Positions 23,795 to 34,931 of a DNA stretch of 64,000 bases are shown in pieces (positions within the stretch are counted from its first letter, which is position 1; every line of letters begins with the position of its first letter). The notes under the pieces are model-generated. The model saw only the letters and a list, made by a program, of their open reading frames with translations, had not been told where the DNA came from and searched no databases. Where the stretch lies: positions 22,510,513 to 22,574,512 of the forward strand of contig OY743181.1 of NCBI GenBank assembly GCA_963555705.1. Direction: 5' to 3'. Origin of the DNA: Ligustrum vulgare (lineage: Eukaryota > Streptophyta > Magnoliopsida > Lamiales > Oleaceae). The position numbers and the translations under genes are program-made.

Positions 23795-25619
23795 TGGTAA
23801 CACCACGAATGGTGTTCCAAAATAAATTCCTTACTCGATACTTTTGAAAACTTTGACGTTGTTAAGTATATTAGCAAGTAAGGGTCATTCTTTCGCAGAG
23901 ATTGTGATAGTTTAAATTAATTGATTTGTTGAAATGGAGGGTGGGGGGTTGGTTTTGTTGTTTATAATAAAATGAAGTAACTAAATAAATTGCTATAATT
24001 TAAAAGGAGTGAAACAATTAAAGTTGTAAAGCGCGAAAAAAATATGATTGAGGAATTAGTATCCATATCTAGGCATTAGGTCATTATAAATAAACAAATT
24101 CATTTTAATTAAATAGATCAGTTGTAATAACACTCAAAAAGCACACAAACTCGACTAATCGAAATCCTTCTTACTTAGTCGTTGGATAGAACATGCTCTC
24201 TATTCAAGCTTTTTCCAATTAACAATTTATAATAAGCTCTCTAAATTAACTAATTGAAAGATTAAACTCTTAAGAATAGGTTATTCAAGGCAACAAACTC
24301 ATAAACTCGATTTATTAAACCTAGGTCACATTCCACATGCAAGATAGAGATTTGCTCTATTCAAGTCACTCTTGCATTTGTTACAACTATCTTGATAACT
24401 TAACAATTACGGATTAAGAACCAAAATATAATATTAATCATTCTAAATCTATTACTAAGTAGGCCTCCAAGGTAATAAAGAAAGAACAATATGGTATGAA
24501 ATCAATGGAATGTAAACACAATCAAAATATATAATGAAATAAACTTAGTTTTTATAAACTTGAAACCCATTTCTAGATGCTTCAACTTCTTCCCCAATCA
24601 AAGGTGAATTTAGCTACTCATGTTACTCATAATGTAAACATCAAGTATAAGAAATACAAGCATGAGAAAAATACAAAAGAAAGAGTAAATAAAGCTTAGT
24701 GATGGGAATTGTTATAATTTCCTCCAAGAAACCTCCTTTGAATTCCTCTATTGAATTCTCACAAAGCTTGATTTCTTCTCTTTGTTATAATATGTGTAAG
24801 AAGTGTATGTAAGAGGTGTCTCTTCTCCTTCATTTTTCCTTGCTATTTATAGAGTGAAATAGCATCTCCTTTATGATAAGATAATGTCCATTTGCAAGAA
24901 TTATTCTCTTCCATCATGAATTGTTCCCATCCACTATTGATCTTATCTTTTCTTTTTCACCATTTTCTCCATTCATTTTCAACTTTTGTCTCCATTAATT
25001 TGTGTCTAGTCTTTGTGTCCATACTTCTGCATAATGGATTATTAAAACAATTGAAATCATGCAGAAAATCGGATTTTGAACTCTCTTCCTTGGACGCACA
25101 GCAAATCTTTCCTCCGACTAGTAGTCGATAATTTAATCGTAACTTCTTCTTCCGACATCCGATCAACGCGATTCAAAATTCTGTGGAAAGCTAACTCAAA
25201 GGGCTACAATTCATTTCAAAATAAATTTTCAAACTCGAACATTAATGGGGTGAAACATGAGCCTTAATATGAAGCTAAAAGTTTTGAGCATAACTTGTTC
25301 AACTAAAATTCCTTCGTTTTCGTCCGTTTCCATTTATCTCACCCAATTTAGATTTCAACTCTTCCAATTGAATCTTTAGCATCATGTGAGATCATACAAT
25401 TGGTTCGAGTCATCTTTCTGAAATTTTGCATTTAAGTCCCCGAACTTTGAGTTATCTCATTTTAGCTCAATTTTGCTGCCAATTTCCTTTGATTCCTTCA
25501 TTTTGCATCGAATTTCACCTAATACATAAAATATAATTAAATTAAGCTATAATTCATTAAAATCAATAACAAATAATCTAGTTTAACGATTAAGATAAGT
25601 GTACAAGATACACTTATCA
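23795..25619 (-). repeat. 3' LTR of Athila-like element
   Basis: It starts TGGTAACACCACGAATGG and ends ACAAGATACACTTATCA on the plus strand. At 1825 bp it is longer than its partner (1289 bp), because the partner lacks about 290 bp around 39770 and the last 26 bases. The (minus-strand) start TGATAAGTGTATC follows the polypurine tract. Confidence 0.85.
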
Positions 25620-25809
25620 AATACCCCCAAACTTGAACATTTGTTTGTCCTCACACAAAATATAGCTTAATTCAAACAGAAGTTAAAACAATCTTTGGTT
25701 AGACAACTTGCCATGAGTCTCAGGATTGGAAATGTTGCATCAAAACTATAAACAACTTCAATACCTCAGTGCTAAAATTAATTTATACATATTCAATGCA
25801 AAACTGATG

Positions 25810-25838
25810 TGTGTGTATGTGTGTGTGTGTGTGTGTGA
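25810..25838. repeat. (TG)n microsatellite
   Basis: An almost pure GT dinucleotide run with one A interruption, inside the Athila-like element. Confidence 0.9.
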
Positions 25839-26153
25839 AGATTTATGCAAAGCATCATAAAGTCACAAATTGATTCAATTCCCAACCCTTGATGGTTAAA
25901 TATTTCTTTTCTTCTCTCGTAAGACACACACCCCCAACTTATTTCTTCTTTTTTTTTCTTCACCCGAGGTACAATCCTAAGGTTGAAATAATATACTAAT
26001 CCTTACCCTCTCTAGTTTGGATGGGCCTCACAAATTGTAGCTCAACATGTCAACAAATAAAGATTCTCAAAAATTTTGATTGTTTAAACTTCAAAGAAGC
26101 AATTGGGTTACTGGACATCGAAGATCTAATTCTCTCCAACGGGACTTAATCAA

Positions 26154-26385
26154 GGCATTAGTGCGTCTTCTGTTTCATGCACCTGCTTTTTTTTTTTTGG
26201 AAGGCATTAGTGCGTCTTCTGTTTCATGCACTTGCTTTTTCGCCTTTTTAATATAATGAAATGATACAAATGATAATACAATGAAAGGCATTAATGCGTC
26301 TTCTGTTTCATGCACCAGCTTTTTTTTTTTTTTTGCCTTTAATACAATTGAAATGATAAAAACGATAATATAATGAAAGGAGAAT
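26154..26385. repeat. Three tandem-spaced copies of a 34-bp unit with T tracts
   Basis: GGCATTARTGCGTCTTCTGT followed by TTCATGCAC and a T run appears at about 26154, 26203 and 26287. The last two copies are followed by similar ATATAATGAAATGATA text. It is probably an amplification within the retroelement's untranslated region. Confidence 0.75.
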
Positions 26386-27039
26386 GATGATGTCTCCTAT
26401 AATTTTTGGACCATAACTTATTCTTTTTTTTATTTTTTATTTTTGAATAGCCAAGGTTAGTGCAATTTCCCTCATTTGTTTTCAAAAATCAACATTCAAA
26501 AGAACTCACCCTACTTTCATCACATTAGTCTAGACAATCCACACAAAAAAATTCACACACGGAATCCTCATCTATTTCAATGTCCCCTTACAACTGTGCA
26601 GCCCCTCCAAACTATCCTACAATTGGTTCAAGGAATTATAATTTATTTTTTTCAAATGTTTAGGATTAGCATGTAAGGTCTACTATTTTCAACCTATTCA
26701 GTAGTTTGAATCAAATCATTCCTTCATGATGCAGTACATAAATCTTATGCTCAAATAGTATCAAGTTTCACCTGAATAAGCATAAGTTAATTCAACTCAC
26801 AATTTTTCCACAATTCGAAGCTTCATACTTGATTCCAATCTAACATCATTGTTGGCAAGGTCATCTAACCCACACAAATAAACAAAAGCAAATAAAATCT
26901 CTTTTATTTTTAAGAATGCGTCTCAAGAGTAAAAACTGCTCTATACTCAGTCATTCAAAGAAAATTAGCATATCTAATAATTTTACGAACATCAAATTTT
27001 TTTTTGTAATAATATATATATTTGTAATAATTTATTTGT

Positions 27040-27041
<2 letters not shown>

Positions 27042-27106
<65 letters not shown>
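27042..27106. repeat. (AT)n microsatellite
   Basis: An AT dinucleotide run of about 32 units, preceded by TTTGTAATAATATATA duplications. Confidence 0.95.
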
Positions 27107-27109
<3 letters not shown>

Positions 27110-27399
27110 TTAATTATAGAATGCGTTTCGAGAGTAAATAACTCCGTACTCGGCCATCTATAATTAAATTAAAATTCATAATAAAATTAAAACGCACAAA
27201 ACACACACAATAAAATAAAAACACACAAAACAAGCAATCTCCCCCAAACAAAATCTGACAGTGTCTTCAATGTCACCAAAGAAAAAGTAGGGGAGATATC
27301 ACCCGATTTTTGCAACTATAACAAAACGTGCCTGAAAAATTTAAAAATCAATAAGAAGAAAATGCTATGAGTCAAATCAAAAGATAAGAATTCCACATT

Positions 27400-28659
27400 T
27401 CACAATTTTAACTCCAAATCTAACTCATCCGAGTTCCTTTTTCGCTTGCTACTTTTTGGTAATGACAAATCATTTTGGGCTAACTCATCCGAGTTCCTTT
27501 TTTGCATGCTGCTTTCTAGTAATGACCAATAAATTTGGGCTCTATCTGCATCTCTTAATGGAACATATGTTTGCAATTTCTCAAACAATTCATCAATCGA
27601 TGAAGCAGAAATCACAATTTTTCGAGCCACAGGAGAAATAATTTTTTTTTCATCATGTAATCAAGAAATGCTAATAAACCATCAAAGAAATTATTAACAT
27701 TTAAGAGTCCAATGGGTTTAGTGTGCATGTTAATTTGAGCCCAGGAGATTACGTTAAAAATTTGTTCTAGTGTACCAAAACCTCCAGGTAACATAATGAT
27801 AGCATCAGAACCAATAATCATTAAGGCCATACATTTAGAGGTGGACGTGGGTTGGGTTAGGTCGGTTTTTTGCCCAACCCGAATCCAACCCACTACGATC
27901 GAGTTGATAAAAAATTAACGCAACCCAACCCAATTACGAGTTCAAACCCAACCCAACCCACCAAATTTCGGTTGGGTTGGGTCGGGTTGGTCGGTTTGGG
28001 CTTTTGCCCAATTAGTAAAAATTTTGAAAAAAAAAAACTCATGAATCTATCCTTAATTCAAATCAATTATGTACACTACAATAACCCAAAATACAATAAA
28101 TTGAACACTTGCTAATAAAATTAAAATATGTTCAATCAATATTTAAATAAGTTAAGTTTCATTATTTAAAAAAAAAAAAACATATTTTTTTTATTTGGGT
28201 TGGGTTGGGTCGTGTTATTCACCGAACCCGAAACCCGACAAATTTTTTTTTTAAAAAACCCGAACCCAACCCAATTTTCATGAAAAACCGACCCAAACCT
28301 ATTGGGTTGAGTCGGTTTGGGCGAGTTTGGCGGGTTCGGTCGATTTTTGCCCACTTCTACATGCATTCATGAATGGATTTGGTTTTTACCTCATAACCCA
28401 GTGTCTTTCCAGAAACTTTTGTTAGCGGAATTGGTATTACACCAAAAGTCCGTGATCCATGTATCCGTGCAGTTTGTGCAACGTACCCCATCAATCCACA
28501 ACTACCTCCTCCATAGATCAGGGTCATATTTTTCTCGCTGGTTTTCATTCCCAGTGCGACTGCTATAGCAATGTATTCGGCATCCTCTCCCAGTGTTGAT
28601 CCACCAAATACACATATAGTTTTGATCACATGAACTGAGCGTTTATCTATTTGCAGCAA
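27400..28659 (-). pseudogene. Intronless LOG-like (cytokinin nucleoside 5'-monophosphate phosphoribohydrolase) pseudogene
   Basis: LOG enzymes release free cytokinin bases from their nucleotides. On the minus strand the family landmarks appear in order: ICVFGGSTLGEDAEYIAIA, LIYGGGSCGLMGYVAQTA, GVIPIPLTKVSGKTLG, then after an inserted element [20 protein letters not shown] (the PGGxGTxxE motif), [20 protein letters not shown], and in another frame [14 protein letters not shown]. Plant LOG genes normally have several introns, but here all are missing across the recognisable part. Breaks: a 524-bp hAT-type insertion (27836-28359), a frameshift at a nine-A run (about 27640), no in-frame ATG before the first motif, and Cys-Met where the family has the Arg-Lys pair of MHxRK. 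A 60-bp tandem duplication (KRNSDELAQNDLS and KRNSDELDLELKL) ends the frame. It lies inside the Athila-like element, same strand as pol. Confidence 0.85.
27836..28359. mobile_element. Non-autonomous hAT-like element inserted in LOG-like exon
   Basis: The ends TAGAGGTGGACGTGGG and GCCCACTTCTA (inverse TAGAAGTGGGC) match the TAGAGGTGGGC termini seen in plant hAT-derived elements. The flanks are CATACATT (27828-27835) and CATGCATT (28360-28367), an 8-bp target duplication with one mismatch. The sub-terminal parts are inverted GGTTGGGTTGGGTC-type repeats and the centre is AT-rich, with no transposase. The LOG-like frame reads through the junction when one target copy and the element are mentally left out. 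Confidence 0.85.
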
Positions 28660-28882
28660 TTATGACTCGGTTGAACCTAAAAACTGAAATAAAACACAAA
28701 AGAAAATATCAAAGAGCATATATGAACATGTAGTTGTGATTTTGGCTCACATCTTCCTCTGGTTTTACGTCCAGAAACGGCATAAACAACTTTTATGAGT
28801 TGAGGATATGCTTCCCATCCAATTTTCTTATAAATTGGCAAACAAGGTCATTTTCAGTCAGATTCCCAAGACTATAACGTTG
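28660..28882 (-). other. Spacer between unidentified frame and LOG-like sequence
   Basis: No clear gene. One minus-strand frame here reads KKIGWEAYPQLIKVVYAVSG between stops and may be a further piece of the upstream decayed gene, but this is not established. Confidence 0.3.
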
Positions 28883-29342
28883 TTATTCAACTTTAAATTG
28901 ATTCCATAAATCAAGAAGTGCAATTTGTACATACCCACTAAGATGCATCTCAAGAATCAGTCGAATATCATCTAAAGACTGTTTACTCAGTCCATCCTTA
29001 ATGAACGCTATTTTATCTTCTCGGTTTATAGACAGGTACCCCCAGTGAACGACATTGTGTGTTATAGGTCCATCGAGCACATTGATAACATGCATGTAAA
29101 CTTTTTCCTCTTCTTTTCTTTGCAAAACTACTCTTACCTAGACCGGGCATATTTTTAGTACAAAGACCAGAAGTTTCGCCAGCTAATCGAGCTTTTGCTT
29201 CAATTAACCAACGAATATCTTCTAGGATGCCTTTGTACATTAGCATCCTTAAGCGTTCCCTTCTGGCTAGGTAGATATTTTTCAAATCTTTGAAAGGAAA
29301 TGTTGGATAGTATTTGCGAAGAGTTAAAATCTCAGAATTCAT
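28883..29342 (-). pseudogene. Unidentified frame upstream of LOG-like sequence, probable frameshift
   Basis: A minus-strand frame starting at 29342 (MNSEILTLRKYYPTFPF, then IYLARRERLRMLMYKGILED) runs to about 29125. A second frame overlapping it (MHVINVLDGPITHNVVHWGY, then LILEMHLSGYVQIALLDLWN) continues to 28883. The change occurs in an A/G run and looks like a one-base frameshift in a single coding sequence of about 145 residues. I do not recognise the family. The minus strand has a TATA-like CTCTATATAAACGA at 29511-29524 and a pyrimidine-rich leader, so it may once have been a gene with its own promoter. It lies between pol and the LOG-like sequence, same strand. Confidence 0.4.
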
Positions 29343-30051
29343 TTTTTTTAAATATAAATAAAATCAAAACAAAAACAAACACACAATTGTAAAAACTTAG
29401 AAAGAAACACTAAAGAAGAAAGGGAAAAAAAATATACCTAATGGTTGATTAAAGAAGAAAGAAAGAAAATCTCAAGTAGTAAGCTATGTTTTACCAACAT
29501 ATCAAAATGATCGTTTATATAGAGAAAATTCTAACACTATTCAATCTACCAAACAAAAAAATAATAGGGAATTTGACGACATTTCCACTCACACATTTCC
29601 CACTCACACGATACCCCCATAAAGTTCTGCCTTTTGACCACTTTTGCAATGCTCGAGAAAACTTGTCCATTGATATGATGATCAGAATATTGATTATTCT
29701 CACCGCTTAATATATGTATGTATGTATGTATTTTAACACCCTTAAACTGAAATAAAAATTGTTCCCCAATATCTCTAAATATAAATAAAGAGATAAATCA
29801 AGTAGGTACTCCCTGAGTAAAAATCTGATTTTTGGGGTTTGATTAAGGCCGAGATTTTCGGATCCAGTTGCGCAAATCCTTTTACTTTTTCAATATTGGG
29901 TTGTGTGTTGTTGGCCACCTAAAAAAAATTCAAAAGAAAAAAAATATTAAAAATCATAAAAAGAAAATGGATAAAAATCTAAATAGAATAAAATTTGGGT
30001 TGTCTCCAAACAAGCGCTTGTTTATAGTCTATAGTTAGACTTTGTCATTTT
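29343..30051 (-). other. Non-coding spacer after pol in Athila-like element
   Basis: AT-rich sequence without a recognisable domain. It contains the TATA-like site at 29511-29524 (minus strand), a polypyrimidine leader-like segment at about 29340-29480, and a short TATG tandem run at 29714-29730. Confidence 0.5.
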
Positions 30052-32995
30052 TCATTCTTTATCAACTGGATTCTCCAGGTGCATCTTTTCCATGTCTTGA
30101 AGTACAAATGGTTCGTAATATGGTTTCAACCTATGTCCATTCACCTTGAACTCTTTTCCTGATTGTAAACTTTTAATCTCTACTGCACCATGAGGAAAAA
30201 CATTAGTGATAACAAATGGTCTGATCCATCTAGATCAAAATTATACATGGAAAAAGCTTGAGGCGTGAGTGAAAGAGAAGAAATTTTTGTCCAATAACAA
30301 AAGTTTTTCTTGAGATCATTTTATCATGATATTCCTTAGTCTTTTCCTTGTAAATTTTTAAACTTTCATAGGCATCATTTCGAATTTCCTCAAGTTCATT
30401 TAGTTGAAGTTTCCTTTGATCACCCATTGCATTGATATCCATGTTACATTGCTTGATTGCCCAAAATGCTTTGTGTTCTAGTTCAACTGGGAGATGACAA
30501 GGTTTACCATACACTAGCCTAAAAGGAGACATGCCAACTGGTGTTTTGTATGTCGTCCTCTAAGCCCAAAGTGCATCATTGAGGCGAAGACTCCAATCCT
30601 TTCTATTTGGATTAACTGTTTTTTCTAGGATGGATTTAATCTCTCGGTTTAAAACTTCAGCTTGTCCACTGGTTTGTGGATGATATGGTGTGAAAACTTT
30701 ATGGGTAATGTTGTATCTCTTCAATAGGGCCCAACAAGATCGGTTGCAAAAATGAAGTACTTCATCACTAATAATCGCTCTTGGTGTTCCAAATCTCGCA
30801 AAAATGTTAGACTTGGCAAAATCTACAACCACTTTAGAATCGTTAGTTTTAGTGGCCACTGCTTCCACCCATTTTAATACATAATCAACAGTAAGAATGA
30901 TGTATAGATTACCGTAAGATGAAGGAAAGGTCACATGAAGTCAATACCCCAAACATCAAAAATCTCTACAAGTATGGGTGTTTGAGGCATTTGATTTAGG
31001 GCTCCCAAATTACCTACTCTTTAGATCTATCACAAGACTTACAAAAGATGAATGCATCCTTGATTAGTGTTGGCCAGTAAAATCCACTCTCGAGCACTTT
31101 GAGAGCAGTCATCTTTGCTCTAAAATGTCCTCCACATGCATAAGAGTGACAAAACGTTATTATTGAATGAAATTCAGATTCAGGTACGCACCGTCTTATC
31201 AATTGATCAGGGCACTTTTTCAATAGGTAAGGCTCATCCCATATATTAAATTTTTCCAATTTCTTGAGCTCATATTTTTGAGCTGTGGTGAAATCATTAG
31301 GAATCCTCTTAGTAGCCAAGTAGTTCACTATATCAGCAAACCAAGGATTCTCAGTGACGTAAAACAATTGCTCATATGGAAAGCTCTCGTGTAATGGAAT
31401 GACTTCTTTTTCATGGATAAGGCAGCTAAGGTGGTCAGCAACAGAGTCCCCACTCCCTTTTTTATCCTTGATTTCGATGTCAAATTCTTGCAAAAGGAGT
31501 ATCCACCTTATAAGCCTTGGATTTTCTTCTTTCTTGGTTAATAAGTATCTAAGAGCTGCATGATCAGAAAATACAGTTACTTTAGTGCCAATCAAGTATG
31601 AACGGAATTTCTCTAAAGCAAAAATAACTGCTAAAAGCTCTTTCTCAGTTGTAGAATAATTGATTTGGGCATCATTTAAGGTCCTTGATGCATAATAAAT
31701 GACATGAGGAGTCTTTCCAACTCGTTGTCCCAAAACAGCCCCTAATGCAAAATCACTTGCATCACACATTAGTTCAAACGGTTTGTTCCAATCGGGTGGT
31801 TGAATGATGGGTGCTGATGTCAAAAGCTCTTTCAATCTTTCAAATGCCTCTCGATAATCTTCATCTAACTCAAATGCCACTTCTTTTTGTAATAGCCTGC
31901 ATAAAGGTCTTGCAATTTTTGAAAAATCTTCGATAAAATCCTGCATGTCCAAGAAAAGAACGAACCTCCCTCACGCTTTTAGGAGGTTGTAATGAACGGA
32001 TTAAATAAATTTTGGATTTATCAACCTCTGTTCCTCTAGATGATATGACATGACCTAATACTATACCTTGATTTACCATAAAATGACATTTTTCCCAATT
32101 AAGTACTAGGTTTGTTTCCATACATCTTTGAAGTACAAGTGTGAGATTGTGTAAACAAGTATCAAATGTATTACCATATACACTGAAATCATCCATGAAA
32201 ACCTCTATAATGTTTTCGATAAAATCTGAAAATATACTTATCATGCATCGTTGGAAGGTAGCAGGAGTGTTGCAAAGTCCAAATGGCATACGACGATAAG
32301 CAAAGTACCAAATGGGCATGTAAATGTGGTTTTCTCTTGGTCCTCTGGTGCAATCACAATTTGGTTGTAACCTAAATATCCATCAAGAAAATAATAGTGA
32401 GAATGACCAGCTAGTCTTTCTAACATTTGATCAATGAAAGGTAAAGGAAAGTGATATTTTCGAGTTGCACAATTCAATTTCCTATAATCAATACAAACCC
32501 TCCAACCCATTTGAACCCGAGTTGGTATTAGTTCATTGTCTTCATTCTGCACCACTGTGATTCTATACTTCTTTGGAACAACTTGAACTGGGCTAACCCA
32601 TTTGCTATCTGAAATAGGATAGATCACACCGACATCTAGCAGCTTTAGAATTTCCTTTTTAACAACTTCCATCATTGGAGGGTTCAAGCAGCGTTGAGGT
32701 TCCCTAGTTGGCTTTACTCCATCTTCAAGCAATATTCGATGTGTGCACATGGAAGGACTTATTCATTTGATATCGACTTTTGTCCAACCAATAGCTATCT
32801 TATGATATTTGAGCACACGGATAAGCTTCTCTTCTTGAAGTTTTGAAAGATTCTTTGCAATGATCGCATGTAGTGTTTCATCCTCTCCTAAGTATACATA
32901 TTTTAGATGTTCTGGGAGAGGTTTAAGTTCTAAGACAAGGGCCTGCACCACAGAAGGTAAAAGTTTCTCATTAGATATAGGAAGAGAAATGTATG
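30052..32995 (-). pseudogene. Pol remnant of Athila-like element: RT, RNase H, integrase
   Basis: On the minus strand the domains run in order. RT: VCIDYRKLNCATRKYHFPLP near 32490, active-site FMDDFSVYG near 32180-32206, and KCHFMVNQGIVLGH. RNase [17 protein letters not shown] near 31760, [11 protein letters not shown] and [15 protein letters not shown]. Integrase zinc domain: [14 protein letters not shown] near 31045-31150. Integrase core: [16 protein letters not shown] near 30890, [10 protein letters not shown], and the catalytic Glu in [11 protein letters not shown]. Tail: [20 protein letters not shown], then [16 protein letters not shown] and a stop at 30052-30054. FMDD instead of YVDD and ISDE instead of ISDG fit a decayed Athila/Tat copy. 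At least five frame breaks or stops separate the pieces. Confidence 0.9.
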
Positions 32996-33000
32996 AAAGA

Positions 33001-33879
33001 TGATGTGATCCGGAAAAGGCGACAAAAAAAGGAGAAATCAAGACACGGGCAATTCAACAATATTCTACATGGAATTTCATGGTCGTAACATCAATCTTCA
33101 TGACCGTAACTAATATTGAGACATTTTGATCCGAGAGGGACTTACGGCCTTATTGATGTGTTCCGGACCCTCGACAATCGGAGTCATAGCAGGCTTGACG
33201 GAAAAAGTTAAATATTCAAGCCAAATAAAAGTGCAATCCAGTCAACCATGTCGGAATTTGATGGATAATATATGTTTTTCGAGTAGAAACAGGTCACTGA
33301 GCAAGACTCATAAAAGCCCATTGATTTTAGGGACAAATTCCATCGTTTGGGGCTTCAAATTGACAAATCAATTATGCAGACGGAAATTTACTATATTTCC
33401 ATAATTATAGGATTTTTAATTATTTTGTTTCCTTTTGGTTTTTATGTTATTTTCCTAATTTAGTATTCTAGTTTAATTAGAATTCTATTTAGAGTCAGTT
33501 AGCGGCTAGGGTTTATTTTGCCTATTTATATGCTTTTCAATTCAATGTAAAAACAGAATATTTTTGATGAATAAAATTATTGAGTGTTTTTACTCTCTCT
33601 AAAGGTGAGGATTTTCCCTTTAAACAACGAACTTATCAAGATTCAAATCTTGTGGCGTTCAAAACAATTGAACTTATCAAGGATCTGGACATTCCTTGTG
33701 GCGTTCCTCCTTTGTGGTTCTTATCTACGCATCGTAACGGGTCTCGGGTTTAATATATCCCTGGTTCTTGCGTCGTGAGGTCGGGGTTGCATTGTTATCG
33801 TCCGTTCCAACCTGGATTCGGAACTTTCCAAGCGTTATTCCGCGAGCTACGACGAGGACCCCCTCCCGGGTTCTCATTA
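33001..33879 (+). repeat. 5' LTR of nested non-autonomous element
   Basis: 879 bp, nearly identical to 36199-37089. U3 carries decayed palindromic sites at 33077, 33098 and 33142 (TCATGGTCGTAA, TCATGACCGTAA, TTACGGCCTTAT). It lacks a 12-bp stretch present in the 3' LTR near 36510. Both LTRs have open frames of 64-96 codons that are simply LTR sequence. Confidence 0.92.
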
Positions 33880-34553
33880 TATGGTATTAGAGCTGGACTC
33901 TGAATTCAGGTTCTTGTGTTTTTCTACCCAGTTTGATTTTTATGTTTATCATTGAGTCCCATAAAAATCATCCATATCCTATTTTTGTTATTTGAGTCTT
34001 TGTTTTCAATTTTTCCTGTTCTTCTTGCCAGTAAATTTTTTTCCAGTTTGATCCATAAGAGTCAGTCCCAAAAAATCAAAAGTGTTTTTCTTGTTCTTTT
34101 TTCATCCAAATCCAGTACCGTTTGTTTCGTTGCGTTCGTGTCGAATTTTCGGATTTTATTAAAAAAAGAAAAATTAATTTTTTTTTTATTTTTATTAATT
34201 CCGAAAATTCATTATAATTCAAAAAAAAAAAAAAAAAAGTCACTCCGAAATTCAAGAATCACTTTCTTGAATTTCCTTAAATTCTTGATAATTCCTTGCC
34301 TTGAAAGTCAAATTAAAATTCTTGACATTCGTTCCTTTCTAGTCAAAATTCAAGAACCATTTTCTTGAATTTCTACAATATTCTTGATATTCTTTCCTTT
34401 CGAGTCAAATTCAAGAACCACTTTCTTGAATGTCTTTAAAATTCTTGATATTGTTTTCCTTTTCGAGTCAACCTTAAATTCCTTCTTGATATTTGTCAAT
34501 ATCTGGACCCTCTTATTTCGAGTCTCTAAAATTTTTGAAAGCTACATAAAGGG

Positions 34554-34931
34554 ATGAATTATGAGTTCGATCCTACCTTCCAGACTAGGTGTCATGTGGG
34601 CATTAAAGTGTGCAATATTATTATTGATAAGGAGTATTATTGCGATCTGGCTAGTACCACCATGGTTGAGGAGTTGGGCTTACCTTTACTACCACATCCC
34701 AATCATTATACACTGACGTGGTTAAAGGAGTGTGGGCAGGTAAATGTAACCCATGGGGTTATGGTGAAATTGTCACTTGGAAGATATAGCGATGAACTGT
34801 GGTGTGATGTGGTGCCTCTAGAATCTTGTGACATCTTGTTGAGTAGATCGTGAAAGTGTAAGAGGAAAGCAGTCTACGATAAGCATAGGAATATATATAA
34901 ATTTGTTAAGGATGGGAAAAGTATTAAGCTT
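34554..34931 (+). pseudogene. Retropepsin-like (gypsy protease) domain of nested element
   Basis: The 100-codon frame has the layout of plant Ty3/gypsy aspartic proteases that follow the gag zinc knuckle: RCHVGIKVCNIIIDKEYYCD, ASTTMVEELGLPLLPHPNHY, TLTWLKECGQVNV and DELWCDVVPLESCDILLSRS. The catalytic Asp-Ser/Thr/Gly position reads IIIDKEYYCD and not IIDGGS, so the active-site triad is lost. A stop follows at 34851-34853, and the same frame continues with AVYDKHRNIYKFVKDGKS into the next frame. Homologous to 62148-63278 on the minus strand. Confidence 0.7.

Larger units (their letters stand above)
25620..27399 (-). other. 3' non-coding part of Athila-like element
   Basis: No coding frame is recognised between the 3' LTR and the LOG-like sequence. 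It contains a (TG)n run at 25810-25838, three repeats of GGCATTARTGCGTCTTCTGT (26154-26385), two versions of a GAATGCGTYTCRAGAGTAAA block (26915 and 27120) and an (AT)n run. A second purine tract (minus-strand TTTGTTTGGGGGAGATTG) lies at about 27235-27252. Confidence 0.6.

Noticed and set aside
26154..26385. Possible CRISPR-like or regulatory repeats
   Set aside because: Only three copies with T tracts inside a retroelement untranslated region; ordinary local duplication.
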